A DNA stretch of 13,185 bases from an uncultured Caryophanales bacterium. GTDB taxonomy: Bacteria; Bacillota_I; Bacilli_A; RFN20; CAG-826. The stretch's first letter is position 1. Each line of letters opens with the position of its first letter. Made by a program: the position numbers and the translations under genes. Below the pieces are notes generated by a model. The model was not told the origin of the DNA and made no database searches. It saw nothing but the letters and a program-made list of their open reading frames with translations. The DNA is taken from positions 1 to 13,185 of the forward strand of contig CAMVBL010000031.1 of assembly GCA_947165725.1 (NCBI GenBank), given 5' to 3'. Positions 1 to 5,824 of the stretch are shown piece after piece.

Positions 1-105
1 AAGAGACTTATTATAAAAGAAACGAACACAGCCAAAACATTTAGCAAAGAAGATCTTTTGTTCAGTGTTAGGATAGATACGATACTTATAAGCAATTCTT
101 TTCAT
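1..105 (-). CDS. tnpB: TnpB (OrfB) RNA-guided nuclease of IS200/IS605 family, N-terminal fragment
   Basis: Thirty-five codons read in from the left edge of the window on the minus strand, starting MKRIAYKYRIYPNTEQ and continuing through FFAKCFGCVRFFYNKSL. This matches the well-known N-terminal helix-turn-helix segment of OrfB/TnpB proteins (Y-R-[IL]-Y-P-x-x-x-Q and C-x-R-x-x-[YF]-N). The RuvC nuclease and zinc-finger parts lie outside the window, so it is unknown whether the gene is intact. TnpB proteins are RNA-guided DNA nucleases related to Cas12. The chosen ATG has no Shine-Dalgarno sequence. An ATG at 155-157 does have one (AGGGG, 5 nt upstream) but opens a different frame of 23 codons that overlaps the tnpB start, so coupling is possible. 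Confidence 0.75.
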   Translation of the reverse strand, partial: MKRIAYKYRIYPNTEQKIFFAKCFGCVRFFYNKSL

Positions 106-186
106 AAAAATATTGAGATAAATAAAAGGGGACAATAAAACAAAATCCTTGTTCCATCTTTTCCCCTACATCCTTATCCTATTAAT

Positions 187-215
187 ATTATATCAATTTA
201 TTGATATATTCTCAA
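187..215 (-). promoter_or_regulatory. Sigma-A-type promoter for tnpB
   Basis: On the minus strand, TTGAGA (210-215) and a perfect TATAAT (187-192) are separated by 17 bp, upstream of and directed toward tnpB. The spacer and -10 overlap a palindrome with arms at 190-197 and 200-207 (ATATCAAT / ATTGATAT). A second near-palindrome at 213-228 overlaps the -35. Function is inferred from consensus match only. Confidence 0.6.
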
Positions 216-270
216 CAAATATTTGCTGTTTTATACAGATATTTACTTGTTTTTATGAGCATTTATAATT

Positions 271-338
271 AGCAATTCATCCCCCACCTATAGAGGTAGC
301 CATCGAGCAGTTCTTGTCGATGTGGGGGACTTCTTGCT
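271..338 (-). repeat. Branched palindrome typical of IS200/IS605 ends or an omega-RNA scaffold
   Basis: Nested complementary arms are visible: AGCAA 271-275 with TTGCT 334-338, and TCCCCCAC 280-287 with GTGGGGGA 322-329. Inside are two smaller stems, ACCT 286-289 with AGGT 294-297 (exclusive with part of the outer stem) and ATCGA 302-306 with TCGAT 317-321. The outer sequence style, GTCCCCCAC...GTGGGGGATGAATTGC on the minus strand, is familiar from IS200/IS605 elements. It could be the left end of the tnpB element, or an orphan right end/omega-RNA scaffold of another copy. Confidence 0.55.
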
Positions 339-349
339 AAAATATGTTA

Positions 350-385
350 AAAAAAATTAAAAAGAGCGCGACACATGCGCACTCT
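350..385 (-). terminator. Rho-independent terminator of tRNA-Ala
   Basis: On the minus strand an 8-bp stem (AGAGTGCG 385-378 with CGCGCTCT 370-363, one T:G pair, 7-nt loop) is followed directly by TTTTTAATTTTTTT. It lies 17 nt beyond the encoded CCA of the tRNA. As no terminator is seen between the phosphatase gene and the tRNA, it may also end transcripts from the rmuC operon. Confidence 0.85.
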
Positions 386-401
386 CTTAATAGTTTGCAT
401 A

Positions 402-477
402 TGGTGGATCCGACGAGGATCGAACTCGCTACCTCATCGTTGCGAACGATGCGCTCTCCCAGGTGAGCTACGGACCC
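402..477 (-). tRNA. tRNA-Ala (anticodon CGC)
   Basis: A 76-nt cloverleaf reads on the minus strand: acceptor GGGTCCG/CGGATCC, D-stem GCTC/GAGC, anticodon stem CATCG/CGATG with loop TTCGCAA, T-arm GCGAG-TTCGATC-CTCGT, discriminator A and an encoded CCA (402-404). The anticodon CGC (442-444) reads GCG. The acceptor contains G3:U70, the alanine identity element, which supports the assignment independently of the anticodon. A promoter precedes it and a strong terminator follows it. Confidence 0.96.
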
Positions 478-489
478 ATAGCGTTTCTT

Positions 490-518
490 ATAATAAATAT
501 AATTCGCTAAAAAATCAA
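490..518 (-). promoter_or_regulatory. Promoter for tRNA-Ala
   Basis: Minus-strand TTGATT (513-518) and TATTAT (490-495) are separated by 17 bp, placing a start a few bases before the tRNA 5' end at 477. The -35 lies immediately after the phosphatase stop codon. The tRNA can therefore be transcribed alone as well as by read-through from rmuC. Confidence 0.5.
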
Positions 519-1625
519 TCAAACATTGTATGCGGAGATATCAATTTTCATTTCTTCTTTGGTATTTCCGGCATGATGTCCTTTAAAAGCAACGAAGTCC
601 ACCATCTCTTTTGAGGCATATAGGCAGTATTTATCAATGCTTGTAGCGACATAGTCGCCAATAAAGGCTACTGCTTTAGGATTGATTTCACCTTCACCAA
701 AGATTTTGGATTCTAAAACCTCTTCTTTGCTCAATAATAAGAAATGTTCACCATAGTATTTTTTGAATAATTCTTCAAATTCCTTATTAGCGCCTTTCTT
801 AATAAAGAAAGTTGGTGTTCTTTTTTCAAAAGACATTGGTTTATCTAATAAAGCATATAAGTCTTCATGTTCGCATAAGTCTAAGAATTCTACGTTGATA
901 TGGCCGTGGTCCGCGAAAGACAAGAATAATGTATCTGGATTGGCCTTAGCTAAACGTCTAACGATTCGATTAATTCTTTTAACAATGCGGTGTACTTTAA
1001 ATGAATCGATACCAGTTTCATGCATTTCATAATCTGGTGAATCAAAATAGAAATAACCTAAGCATTTATCAACGCCTTTAATGGACTTATTGATAATTCT
1101 TTCAAAGTCTCTAAAGTTCTTTGGACCATTAGGATCAACTGGGTATCTTTTGACATCAAACACGGTGACGTCTTCATTATTTTCTTTAACTAACTCTAAA
1201 ATGGACTTAGTTGGTAATAATGCCTCGGCGATATTTTTTGGTTCTAGTTTTTCATCAGTGTTATAGTCAACATTCTTAAATAAAATGATGTTTCTTTTAT
1301 ATTCTTCGAAATACTGTGTCCAAGACATCCAACCTGTTTCAATTGGATATTTACCAGTTAAAAAACCTAATGTCGCTGCGGTTGTGGTTGGAGGGAATGT
1401 GGAATTAATTGTGCATAAATAATGACTTCTAATATAGTCCTTATCTTTTAAATGTAATCTAACGATATTTTGACCCATGCCATCAAATAGCATGACCACG
1501 ACTTTCTTATGGCCTTTTAAGATTTTATCTACTTCTGGTTCAGTTTGGTGAAAAGTTTTCACACCGAAATGTTTTAAAAGGCTGTTAGAAAATGTGATGA
1601 GGTTATGATCGTTATAATTAACCAT
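519..1625 (-). CDS. Alkaline phosphatase superfamily (nucleotide pyrophosphatase/phosphodiesterase-like) protein
   Basis: This 368-residue protein carries the metal-binding set of the alkaline phosphatase/NPP superfamily. VVVMLFDGMG holds Asp48, STFPPTTTAATLG holds the likely Thr nucleophile at 80-82, and SPDYEMHETG has Asp198 and His202. ADHGH supplies Asp239, His240 and His242, and GHHAG a final His near 350. Such enzymes hydrolyse phosphomonoesters or diesters using two metal ions, but the substrate cannot be read from sequence. No signal peptide is seen, so it is probably cytoplasmic. The ATG at 1623-1625 was chosen because AAGGAG lies 7 nt before it; an upstream in-frame TTG would put that ribosome site inside the gene. 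It overlaps the rmuC stop by 8 nt, so the two are very likely co-transcribed and translationally coupled. The stop is TGA. Confidence 0.85.
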   Translation of the reverse strand: MVNYNDHNLITFSNSLLKHFGVKTFHQTEPEVDKILKGHKKVVVMLFDGMGQNIVRLHLKDKDYIRSHYLCTINSTFPPTTTAATLGFLTGKYPIETGWMSWTQYFEEYKRNIILFKNVDYNTDEKLEPKNIAEALLPTKSILELVKENNEDVTVFDVKRYPVDPNGPKNFRDFERIINKSIKGVDKCLGYFYFDSPDYEMHETGIDSFKVHRIVKRINRIVRRLAKANPDTLFLSFADHGHINVEFLDLCEHEDLYALLDKPMSFEKRTPTFFIKKGANKEFEELFKKYYGEHFLLLSKEEVLESKIFGEGEINPKAVAFIGDYVATSIDKYCLYASKEMVDFVAFKGHHAGNTKEEMKIDISAYNV

Positions 1626-2838
1626 TGTTATCTCCTTCAATCTGTTTGATATCTTCCTCTAGATCATTACTAGTGCTGATAGCTTGGAACTTGTTAGTAA
1701 TCTTACCAACACGATGGTCTAAGGATTCTCTTGTTTTGGTTGTTCTATCTAAAGCATTGGAGAAACTTTCCCATTCACGACCAAACATCTCAAAGTCTTT
1801 AGCGAGACGTTGTAAGTGACGGTTGATTTCTTCCGCGTTTTTGCTTCTTTCCACTTCAATTCTCACCATATTGATGGTGACTAAAATAGCAGGTAATGTT
1901 GATGGGGAAGTTAAGATAACTTTCTTACTTCTAGCGTATTCAATAACATCATCTAAGTTTTGATGAATGAAAGCGAAAACACCATCATTAGGAATAAACA
2001 TTAAAGCTTCAGGAGCGGTTTTTCCTTCAACGATATATTTATCTTTGATAACAGTAATGTGTTTTTTAACAGCATTACCAAATTCTTTAGTTAATCTTTC
2101 TTTTTCTTCTTGGGACTCGGTTTCAAAGATACGTTGATAATCTTGGAATGGGAATTTAGAGTCGATACAAATCATCTTATTTGGTTCTGGCATAAAGACC
2201 ACTGCATCAGCGCGTACATCATCACCATCTTTGACCTTTTTCATGGTGTATTGTTCTTGATAGCAACCAGTTGTGTCCCCAAAAACATTATGTAAGACCA
2301 TGGATAATTGATATTCACCATATTGGCCTCTTGTTTGATTACCTTCTAAGACACCTCTTAAAGAAACGACATCTTTAGATAATTCTTCAATATTCTTTTG
2401 TGCGGCATCAATAGCTTGTAATCTTTCTCTGACTTGGGCCATTGTTTCACCAGTGGTTTTAAAACCTTCAGCGAGTTTTTCATCCACTTTCTTATTTATT
2501 TCAATTAACTTATCGTCAATTTGTTTATTAAGAGCGTCGAATCTTTTATTAAGTGATTCAGTAATACCGTTTTGGAAACGTTCTAACTTTTCGTTATTTA
2601 ATTCGTTACTCTTTGTGGTTTGTTCTAAAACTTTGTTAATTTCTTCACTGACAGATAGTTTGATATTAGTTTTTAACTGATCCGTTAAAGAATTTAATTG
2701 TTGTTGAAGCATGCCAATTTCTTTTAAATCGACCTGTGGTACTTCACCCTTCTTATTAGAGTTTTTGATGATTAAAATAATCGCAATCACAATTGCAATT
2801 AAAGCAAGACTAGAAATGATAATAGCGGCAATTTCCAT
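1618..2838 (-). CDS. rmuC: RmuC-family protein (DNA recombination-limiting)
   Basis: The 406-residue protein starts with a membrane-spanning helix (about 3-25), followed by a long charged, coiled-coil-like region (about 38-160). A RmuC domain follows, with GNQTRGQYGEYQL near 167-178 and the nuclease-fold-like strands ADAVVFMPEP...ICIDSKFPFQDY (Asp211, Asp226, Lys228). This is the usual architecture of RmuC, linked in E. coli to limiting inversion between short repeats, with a PD-(D/E)XK-like core. The molecular activity remains poorly defined. The ATG at 2836-2838 is preceded by GGGGGA and begins right before the membrane helix; an ATG eleven codons upstream has no ribosome site. It shares an operon with the downstream phosphatase gene and is divergent from the Y-family polymerase gene, suggesting a genome-maintenance neighbourhood. 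Confidence 0.9.
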   Translation of the reverse strand: MEIAAIIISSLALIAIVIAIILIIKNSNKKGEVPQVDLKEIGMLQQQLNSLTDQLKTNIKLSVSEEINKVLEQTTKSNELNNEKLERFQNGITESLNKRFDALNKQIDDKLIEINKKVDEKLAEGFKTTGETMAQVRERLQAIDAAQKNIEELSKDVVSLRGVLEGNQTRGQYGEYQLSMVLHNVFGDTTGCYQEQYTMKKVKDGDDVRADAVVFMPEPNKMICIDSKFPFQDYQRIFETESQEEKERLTKEFGNAVKKHITVIKDKYIVEGKTAPEALMFIPNDGVFAFIHQNLDDVIEYARSKKVILTSPSTLPAILVTINMVRIEVERSKNAEEINRHLQRLAKDFEMFGREWESFSNALDRTTKTRESLDHRVGKITNKFQAISTSNDLEEDIKQIEGDNNG

Positions 2839-2889
2839 AGTTTTTAATCCCCCACTTTTATTAAACCACATTTAATTAAGTGAGAGATT

Positions 2890-2917
2890 AATATAACAAA
2901 AATATTTTTGTTGTCAA
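2890..2917 (-). promoter_or_regulatory. Sigma-A promoter for the rmuC operon
   Basis: On the minus strand a perfect TTGACA (2912-2917) and TATATT (2890-2895) are separated by 16 bp. The expected start lies about 45 nt before the rmuC ATG. It is one of the best -35/-10 pairs in the window. The whole spacer is part of a perfect palindrome (2895-2912). Confidence 0.7.
2895..2912. promoter_or_regulatory. 18-bp perfect palindrome, candidate operator
   Basis: AACAAAAATATTTTTGTT equals its own reverse complement. It lies exactly between the -35 and -10 of the rmuC promoter, touching both boxes, as many repressor sites do. It does not match the Bacillus LexA box (GAAC-N4-GTTC type). An A/T-only core can arise by chance in such DNA, so regulation is inferred. 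Confidence 0.4.
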
Positions 2918-2953
2918 ATGAAAAACGAGTATTTTTGGCCATAAAAGTCAAGA

Positions 2954-2983
2954 CTAACAAGATAATTTTTTCTTATGTATAAT
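2954..2983 (+). promoter_or_regulatory. Promoter for the Y-family polymerase-yolD operon
   Basis: A perfect TATAAT (2978-2983) is preceded at 18 bp by CTAACA (2954-2959, four of six matches to TTGACA). The predicted start near 2990 is only about six bases before the ATG at 2996. The -10 box itself rules out the ATG at 2975 as a start on this transcript. Confidence 0.55.
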
Positions 2984-2995
2984 ACTTTCACCCAT

Positions 2996-4240
2996 ATGAA
3001 AAGAAGAGTAATTGCCGTCATTGACTTAAAAGCTTTTTATTCATACGTTGAGTGTCTTGATAGAGGTCTAGATCCATGGAAAGATCCACTCGTGGTCGCG
3101 GATAAAGATAGAGGCACAAATACGATTGTTTTAAGCGTGTCTCCATTCCTTAAAAAGCAAGGTATTCCATCAAGATGCAGAATCAAAGAATTACCAAAGA
3201 AATATAACTATATCTATGCTGTTCCAAGAATGGAAAGATACTTAGAGAAAAGTGCTGAAGTTATTGATGTTTTATATCACTTTGTCGCTGAAGAAGATGT
3301 GCATGTCTATTCCATTGATGAAGCATTCGTGGATTTAACAACTTATTTAAAGTATTACAATAAAACACCTCTTCAAATGGTCACCACAATTATTAATCAG
3401 ATCAAAGAAGAAACGGGATTACAGGCTACCGCTGGTATTGGTGATAACTTCTTTTTAGCCAAAATTGCTTTAGATGTGTATGCAAAAAAGGAAAGAAATG
3501 GCATTGCCCGTATGTCTATAGAGGATGTTAAAGAAAAACTTTGGCCTATCACTCCGCTTAGTAAGGTTTGGAGCATTGGAAGTAGAACTGAAGCTAAATT
3601 AAATAAGATGGGTTTATTTACCGTTAGAGACATTGCTTTATCTAACGTCGATTACCTTAGAAACAAGTTCGGCATTATGGGTGAACAGTTATGGAGACAC
3701 GCAAATGGTATCGATGAAGCAGATATCCATGAAAAATATGAGCCTAAAGAACATAGTTTATCTTTAAGCCAAGTATTGTTTAGAGATTATAACAAAGATG
3801 AGGCTATCACTATTATTAGAGAAATGGTTGATACATTATCCACGAGAATGAGAAACGCTAATAAAATGACTGGTGTTGTGGGTCTATATGTTGGTTATTC
3901 TAAAAACTCTGGTGGTTTTGCGCGCCGCTCCACATTGCTCGCGCCCACTGATGATAGCCAAGTCTTATTAAAAGCGATTTTGGAAATCTATCATATTTAT
4001 ATTAAAGATTTACCTATACGCACAATAGGTTTAAGCTTTGGTGAACTAAGTGACGCTACTCATCAGCAGCTTAATATGTTTGAAGATGATAAAGAACAAT
4101 TAAAAAGACACAGATTGCAAAAGACTATGGATGCTTTACAAAGTAAATTTGGTAAGAACTCTATTTTAAGAGCCTCTTCCTTATTAGAAGAAAGCACCAT
4201 TAGAGAAAGAAATGAATTTATAGGAGGACATCGTAAATGA
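2996..4240 (+). CDS. Y-family DNA polymerase, UvrX/YqjW (DinB/UmuC) type
   Basis: This 414-residue translesion polymerase has the palm signatures VIAVIDLKAFYSYVE (catalytic Asp10, likely steric gate Tyr15) and VYSIDEAFVD (Asp108, Glu109). A helix-hairpin-helix region follows around 185-235, then a little-finger domain. The motif QQLNMF near 357-362 looks like a beta sliding-clamp binding peptide (QLxLF-like), as expected for a polymerase recruited to stalled forks. The one- and two-residue variations and the YolD partner resemble Bacillus UvrX/YqjW more than classical DinB. The start at 2996 fits the family N-terminus (MKRRVIAVID). No Shine-Dalgarno lies before it, and the promoter predicts an almost leaderless mRNA. 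The gene ends in ATGA, overlapping yolD. Confidence 0.9.
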   Translation: MKRRVIAVIDLKAFYSYVECLDRGLDPWKDPLVVADKDRGTNTIVLSVSPFLKKQGIPSRCRIKELPKKYNYIYAVPRMERYLEKSAEVIDVLYHFVAEEDVHVYSIDEAFVDLTTYLKYYNKTPLQMVTTIINQIKEETGLQATAGIGDNFFLAKIALDVYAKKERNGIARMSIEDVKEKLWPITPLSKVWSIGSRTEAKLNKMGLFTVRDIALSNVDYLRNKFGIMGEQLWRHANGIDEADIHEKYEPKEHSLSLSQVLFRDYNKDEAITIIREMVDTLSTRMRNANKMTGVVGLYVGYSKNSGGFARRSTLLAPTDDSQVLLKAILEIYHIYIKDLPIRTIGLSFGELSDATHQQLNMFEDDKEQLKRHRLQKTMDALQSKFGKNSILRASSLLEESTIRERNEFIGGHRK

Positions 4241-4548
4241 GTGAACGTGGAATGAAAAAATGGGCTCCTTATAAATCATTAAACGAACAAGAAGACTATT
4301 TAAAGAAATTACATAATAAACAAGAAAAAGTGGAACGTCCAAGTATCTCTTCCGATGAAGCAGATAATATTAACGAAATCTTAGTGAATTACCATGGAGA
4401 AGAGTTATTAATCGAGTATTGGAGAAACGATAAAATCAATACCATCTCTTCTATTTTGTCTAAAATTGATCCAGTAAATAAAAAGATTGTCCTCCCTTTA
4501 AGAAAGACAATCTATTTTGCGGAATTAATTAGAATTGAACGCGTTTAG
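4237..4548 (+). CDS. YolD-like protein
   Basis: This 103-residue protein begins RGMKKWAPYKSL and has a C-terminal half with NINEILVNYHGEELLIEYW followed by a strand-rich segment ending YFAELIRIERV. That layout matches YolD-like proteins, which in Bacillus are encoded directly after Y-family polymerases (uvrX-yolD, yqjW-yqjX). Their role is unclear; a regulatory or accessory part in translesion synthesis has been proposed. The start overlaps the polymerase stop (ATGA), with a perfect AGGAGG (4222-4227) 9 nt before the ATG. The stop overlaps the convergent aminopeptidase stop. No other copy of this pairing and no prophage genes are seen nearby. Confidence 0.75.
   Translation: MSERGMKKWAPYKSLNEQEDYLKKLHNKQEKVERPSISSDEADNINEILVNYHGEELLIEYWRNDKINTISSILSKIDPVNKKIVLPLRKTIYFAELIRIERV
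4474..4513 (-). terminator. Terminator of the aminopeptidase gene, inside yolD
   Basis: On the minus strand a perfect 8-bp stem (AGATTGTC 4513-4506 with GACAATCT 4491-4484, 14-nt loop) is followed at once by TTTTATTTA. It lies 32 nt past the aminopeptidase stop and within the antisense of the last codons of yolD. On the plus strand the same stem is followed by the weaker ATTTTG. Confidence 0.6.
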
Positions 4549-5771
4549 AGGGCCCAAGTACCATCTTTAAAGATTTGGATTTGCTTTCCGTTAGCGTCCA
4601 CACCAACGATAGATAAATCTCTAGTACCCACCATAAAGTCAACGTGAATCATGGAGTTGTTGATGCCGACTTCGGCTCTTTGTTCCATATTCATATCTAA
4701 GGCACCTGGATATAATTCTGGGAAACCAGCGCCTAAAGCAACGTGGCAACACGCATTTTCATCAAATAATGTTTCATAGAATAATAAACCAGTTTGATTA
4801 ATTGGAGATTCAAAAGGCACTAAGGCGACTTCACCTAACATTGAAGCACCTTCATCCATTTTGACCATCTTTTCTAATAAAGCTTGGTTCTTTCTGGCTT
4901 TGACTGCACAGACTTTGCCGTCTTTAAAAGAGATAGAGAAGTCTTCGATTAATTCACCATTATAAGATAATGGCTTAGAGGCCACGAGTGTACCTTCGGC
5001 TTTACCTTTCATTGGAGTTGTGAACACTTCTTCTGAAGGAATATTTGGATTGAATTGACCTTTGTTAGGGGCAAATTCAACACCACCACCCCACTTCATG
5101 CCTTTAACAAGTTCGACTTGGAAATCGGTACCGTTATTAGCTTTGTAAATGAGTTTTCTTAAATCTAAGGCTTCTAATTTCTTTCTTTGATTGACTAAGA
5201 AGTCATTATGGTCATCCCAGTTTTTAACTGGATCGTTGCCATCCACTCTGGATGTTTTTAAGATAGCGGCCCATAAAACTTCAATCGCCTCTTCTTCACT
5301 TAATTTAGGGAAGACTTTCTTGGCCCAGGCTTTGCCAGGTACAGCAGCGATTGTCCATTTATATTTGCCATCCATCGCATCTCTATATTTCTTAATCTTT
5401 GGATAACGTTTTGCCATGGATTTTGTGACTTTGTTTTGGTTAACACCCTTCATCGCGTCTGGGTCATCAGAAATAATGTGAATAACTACAGGTAATTTCT
5501 TCACCCAATATTTGAATTTAGCCACCATCATTGGTGAAACTGTTGCTAAACTACTTACTGTTTCGTTTTTATACGCTAATTTGTTAACTGGGTCATGATG
5601 CCAATAAACAGTAACCTTTTTAGCACCTGCTTTATAGCATTCTTCAACGACCATAGTGACAAAATCAGGTTGCTCTAGACCAGCATTAATCCAAACTTCT
5701 TCGCCTTTTAAGACGTGACCGCCTTGGAAGGCAACTAATCTTGCATAATCTCGTAATAATTTTTCTTCCAT
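4545..5771 (-). CDS. Aminopeptidase, peptidase family M29
   Basis: At 408 residues this has the usual length of M29 metallo-aminopeptidases (AmpS/PepS, thermophilic aminopeptidase). Candidate metal ligands and active-site residues stand in the family order: Glu247/248 in NPNIPSEEVFTTP, Glu314 in GEVALVP, Glu333 and Glu338 in YETLFDENACCHVALG, His343, then His376 and Asp378 in NNSMIHVDFMVG. These are cytoplasmic enzymes that remove N-terminal residues from peptides, supplying free amino acids. No signal peptide is present. The ATG at 5769-5771 follows AAAGGA at a slightly long 11-nt spacing and fits the family N-terminus. It is a single-gene unit: a divergent membrane gene shares its promoter region, and its 3' end overlaps the convergent yolD stop by 3 nt. 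Confidence 0.9.
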   Translation of the reverse strand: MEEKLLRDYARLVAFQGGHVLKGEEVWINAGLEQPDFVTMVVEECYKAGAKKVTVYWHHDPVNKLAYKNETVSSLATVSPMMVAKFKYWVKKLPVVIHIISDDPDAMKGVNQNKVTKSMAKRYPKIKKYRDAMDGKYKWTIAAVPGKAWAKKVFPKLSEEEAIEVLWAAILKTSRVDGNDPVKNWDDHNDFLVNQRKKLEALDLRKLIYKANNGTDFQVELVKGMKWGGGVEFAPNKGQFNPNIPSEEVFTTPMKGKAEGTLVASKPLSYNGELIEDFSISFKDGKVCAVKARKNQALLEKMVKMDEGASMLGEVALVPFESPINQTGLLFYETLFDENACCHVALGAGFPELYPGALDMNMEQRAEVGINNSMIHVDFMVGTRDLSIVGVDANGKQIQIFKDGTWAL

Positions 5772-5773
5772 AA

Positions 5774-5807
5774 TTAAATATTTCCTTTGAACATACTATA
5801 ATAGTAT
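5774..5807. promoter_or_regulatory. Compact divergent promoter region with palindromic -10
   Basis: A 15-bp palindrome (ATACTAT-A-ATAGTAT, 5793-5807) contains TATAAT on the plus strand (5797-5802) and TATTAT on the minus strand (rc of 5798-5803). The plus -10 has a weak TTAAAT 17 bp upstream (5774-5779) and a ribosome site (AGAGG, 5811-5815) right after the expected start. The minus gene has no good -35. With only 53 bp between the genes, both must start here. Confidence 0.5.
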
Positions 5808-5824
5808 TCGAGAGGAAATACTAT

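Larger units (their letters stand above)
1..338 (-). mobile_element. IS200/IS605-type (tnpB-only) insertion element, partial
   Basis: This stretch holds the start of a tnpB gene running off the left edge, its promoter, and a strong palindrome at 271-338 of the type found at IS200/IS605 ends. No tnpA (Y1 transposase) lies upstream of tnpB, so this would be a tnpB-only (IS1341-like) element or a remnant. The palindrome stops about 12 bp from the T-tract of the tRNA-Ala terminator, which suggests insertion just downstream of that gene. The outer boundary is inferred from the palindrome. The true cleavage site cannot be fixed without the other end. Confidence 0.6.

Noticed and set aside
519..521. 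TGA read as Trp (Mycoplasma code), extending the phosphatase
   Set aside because: All clear Trp codons in the window are TGG, and TGA acts as stop in the polymerase gene and in the RF2 recoding site.
337..522. Open frame of 61 codons on the minus strand
   Set aside because: It crosses the tRNA-Ala gene and its terminator, and its sequence is simply translated tRNA.
2839..2871. Longer RmuC start at 2871
   Set aside because: No ribosome site there, whereas GGGGGA precedes the ATG at 2838 just before the membrane helix.
5790..5810. LexA-type box (GAAC ... TTCG) in the divergent promoter
   Set aside because: The half-sites are not complementary at the right spacing; only the inner 15-bp palindrome is real.
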